A stretch of 64,000 bases of DNA. Origin: Streptomyces sp. CB02261. GTDB lineage: Bacteria; Actinomycetota; Actinomycetes; Streptomycetales; Streptomycetaceae. The notes beneath the pieces are model-generated. The model ran no database searches, was not told where the DNA came from, and saw only the letters and a program-made list of their open reading frames with translations. Below, in pieces: positions 63,644 to 64,000 of the stretch. The stretch lies in contig NZ_LIVX01000002.1 of assembly GCF_001905665.1 (NCBI RefSeq), positions 879,420-943,419 of the forward strand, in the 5' to 3' direction. Every line of letters starts with the position of its first letter. Position 1 is the stretch's first letter. The translations under genes were made by a program, and so were the position numbers.

Positions 63644-64000
63644 TCAGGTCGGGCCGTGGCCGGTGAGCACCATGACGACGAAGACCGTCCAGCCGATGCC
63701 GGCGAGCAGTCCCGGGTAGCCCGCCGCGAGGCCGCAGGCCGCGACCGCGAGGTCGGTGCGCGTCCGGCGCCGCCGTCGGGTCCGGGCGAGGAACCAGCTC
63801 GGCGCGACGAGCGCGAGGGGCAGGACGAAGCCGCCGATCAGGATGGCGGGCAGTGCGGTGAACAGGTCCGCCCGCACCGCCACCGCGAGCGACAGCAGGG
63901 GTGCCAGCAGGGTCGCGACGAGTGGGGCCACCCACCAGCGCGGGTCGGCCTCGTCACCGGGAGCGGTGCTGGTGGCGGGTGCGGGGGCGTCGTTCGTCAT
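63644..64000 (-). CDS. Small three-to-four-helix membrane protein
   Basis: 118 residues, ATG at the last base of the window. A hydrophilic N terminus (TNDAPAPATSTAPGDEADPR) precedes hydrophobic segments at about 25-44, 48-70 (LPAILIGGFVLPLALVAPSW) and 85-115 (LLAGIGWTVFVVMVLTG), with a basic loop RTRRRRRTRT between. Function unknown. Convergent with the helicase-associated gene. An upstream in-frame start outside the window cannot be excluded. Confidence 0.75.
   Translation of the reverse strand: MTNDAPAPATSTAPGDEADPRWWVAPLVATLLAPLLSLAVAVRADLFTALPAILIGGFVLPLALVAPSWFLARTRRRRRTRTDLAVAACGLAAGYPGLLAGIGWTVFVVMVLTGHGPT

Overview
The window is a chromosomal core segment of a Streptomyces-type actinobacterium. 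The grounds are very high GC with G/C in third codon positions, many GTG starts, purine-rich ribosome sites alternating with leaderless starts, and recognisable actinomycete families: a DmdR1/IdeR iron repressor, futalosine-pathway menaquinone genes, a 127-residue cold-shock protein, DUF2530, DUF2771, DUF3027 and TIGR03084. From memory of S. coelicolor, many neighbours match the SCO4394-to-SCO4323 stretch in content and order; this was not checked by alignment. No tRNA, rRNA, CRISPR array, prophage or insertion sequence was seen.

Layout. 1-5.5 kb: hydrolase fragment, membrane protein, iron repressor dmdR1 opposite a SIS-domain protein with a probable DasR site between them, PAS/GAF sensor, pdxH. 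5.7-8.2 kb: citrate synthase-like enzyme and a 2-oxoglutarate/Fe(II)-type oxygenase preceded by a tiny leader-peptide gene. 8.3-20 kb: two acyl-CoA operons on the minus strand, TetR/enoyl-CoA hydratase/CoA ligase and TIGR03084/AtuA/carboxylase beta/biotin carboxylase/acyl-CoA dehydrogenase. Both are headed by the same operator-like palindrome, so one TetR protein probably controls a branched-acyl or isoprenoid-acid pathway. 20-34 kb: small metabolic genes, a DMT exporter with LysR regulator, a large FAD/FeS oxidoreductase, serC, hydrolases, a MarR/AhpD pair, an aldo-keto reductase, thpR and a decayed FG-GAP gene. 34-46 kb: FG-GAP secreted protein, MarR/MFS efflux operon, purine permease, DUF2530, P-type ATPase and several small unknown genes.

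46-64 kb: a 1044-residue sacsin/Hsp90-like ATPase, DUF3027, an MFS protein, a lipoprotein, mqnB-mqnD, cold-shock protein, HAD phosphatase, a siderophore-type ABC transporter (two permeases and an ATPase) behind a candidate iron box, and a WYL/helicase-associated protein. The DmdR1 repressor at the left end is the likely regulator of the transporter at the right end.

The strongest candidate for an undescribed system is a dispersed intergenic element bounded by inverted TGGGCA/TGCCCA hairpins. It occurs as a recent 188-bp tandem duplication at 49.7-50.1 kb and as a copy at 59.8-60.0 kb, with a 53-bp stretch identical in opposite orientation. Other regulatory signals include the shared TetR operator, a set of leaderless promoters with a nearly fixed 6-8 nt gap from -10 box to start codon, and palindromes placed directly over start sites.
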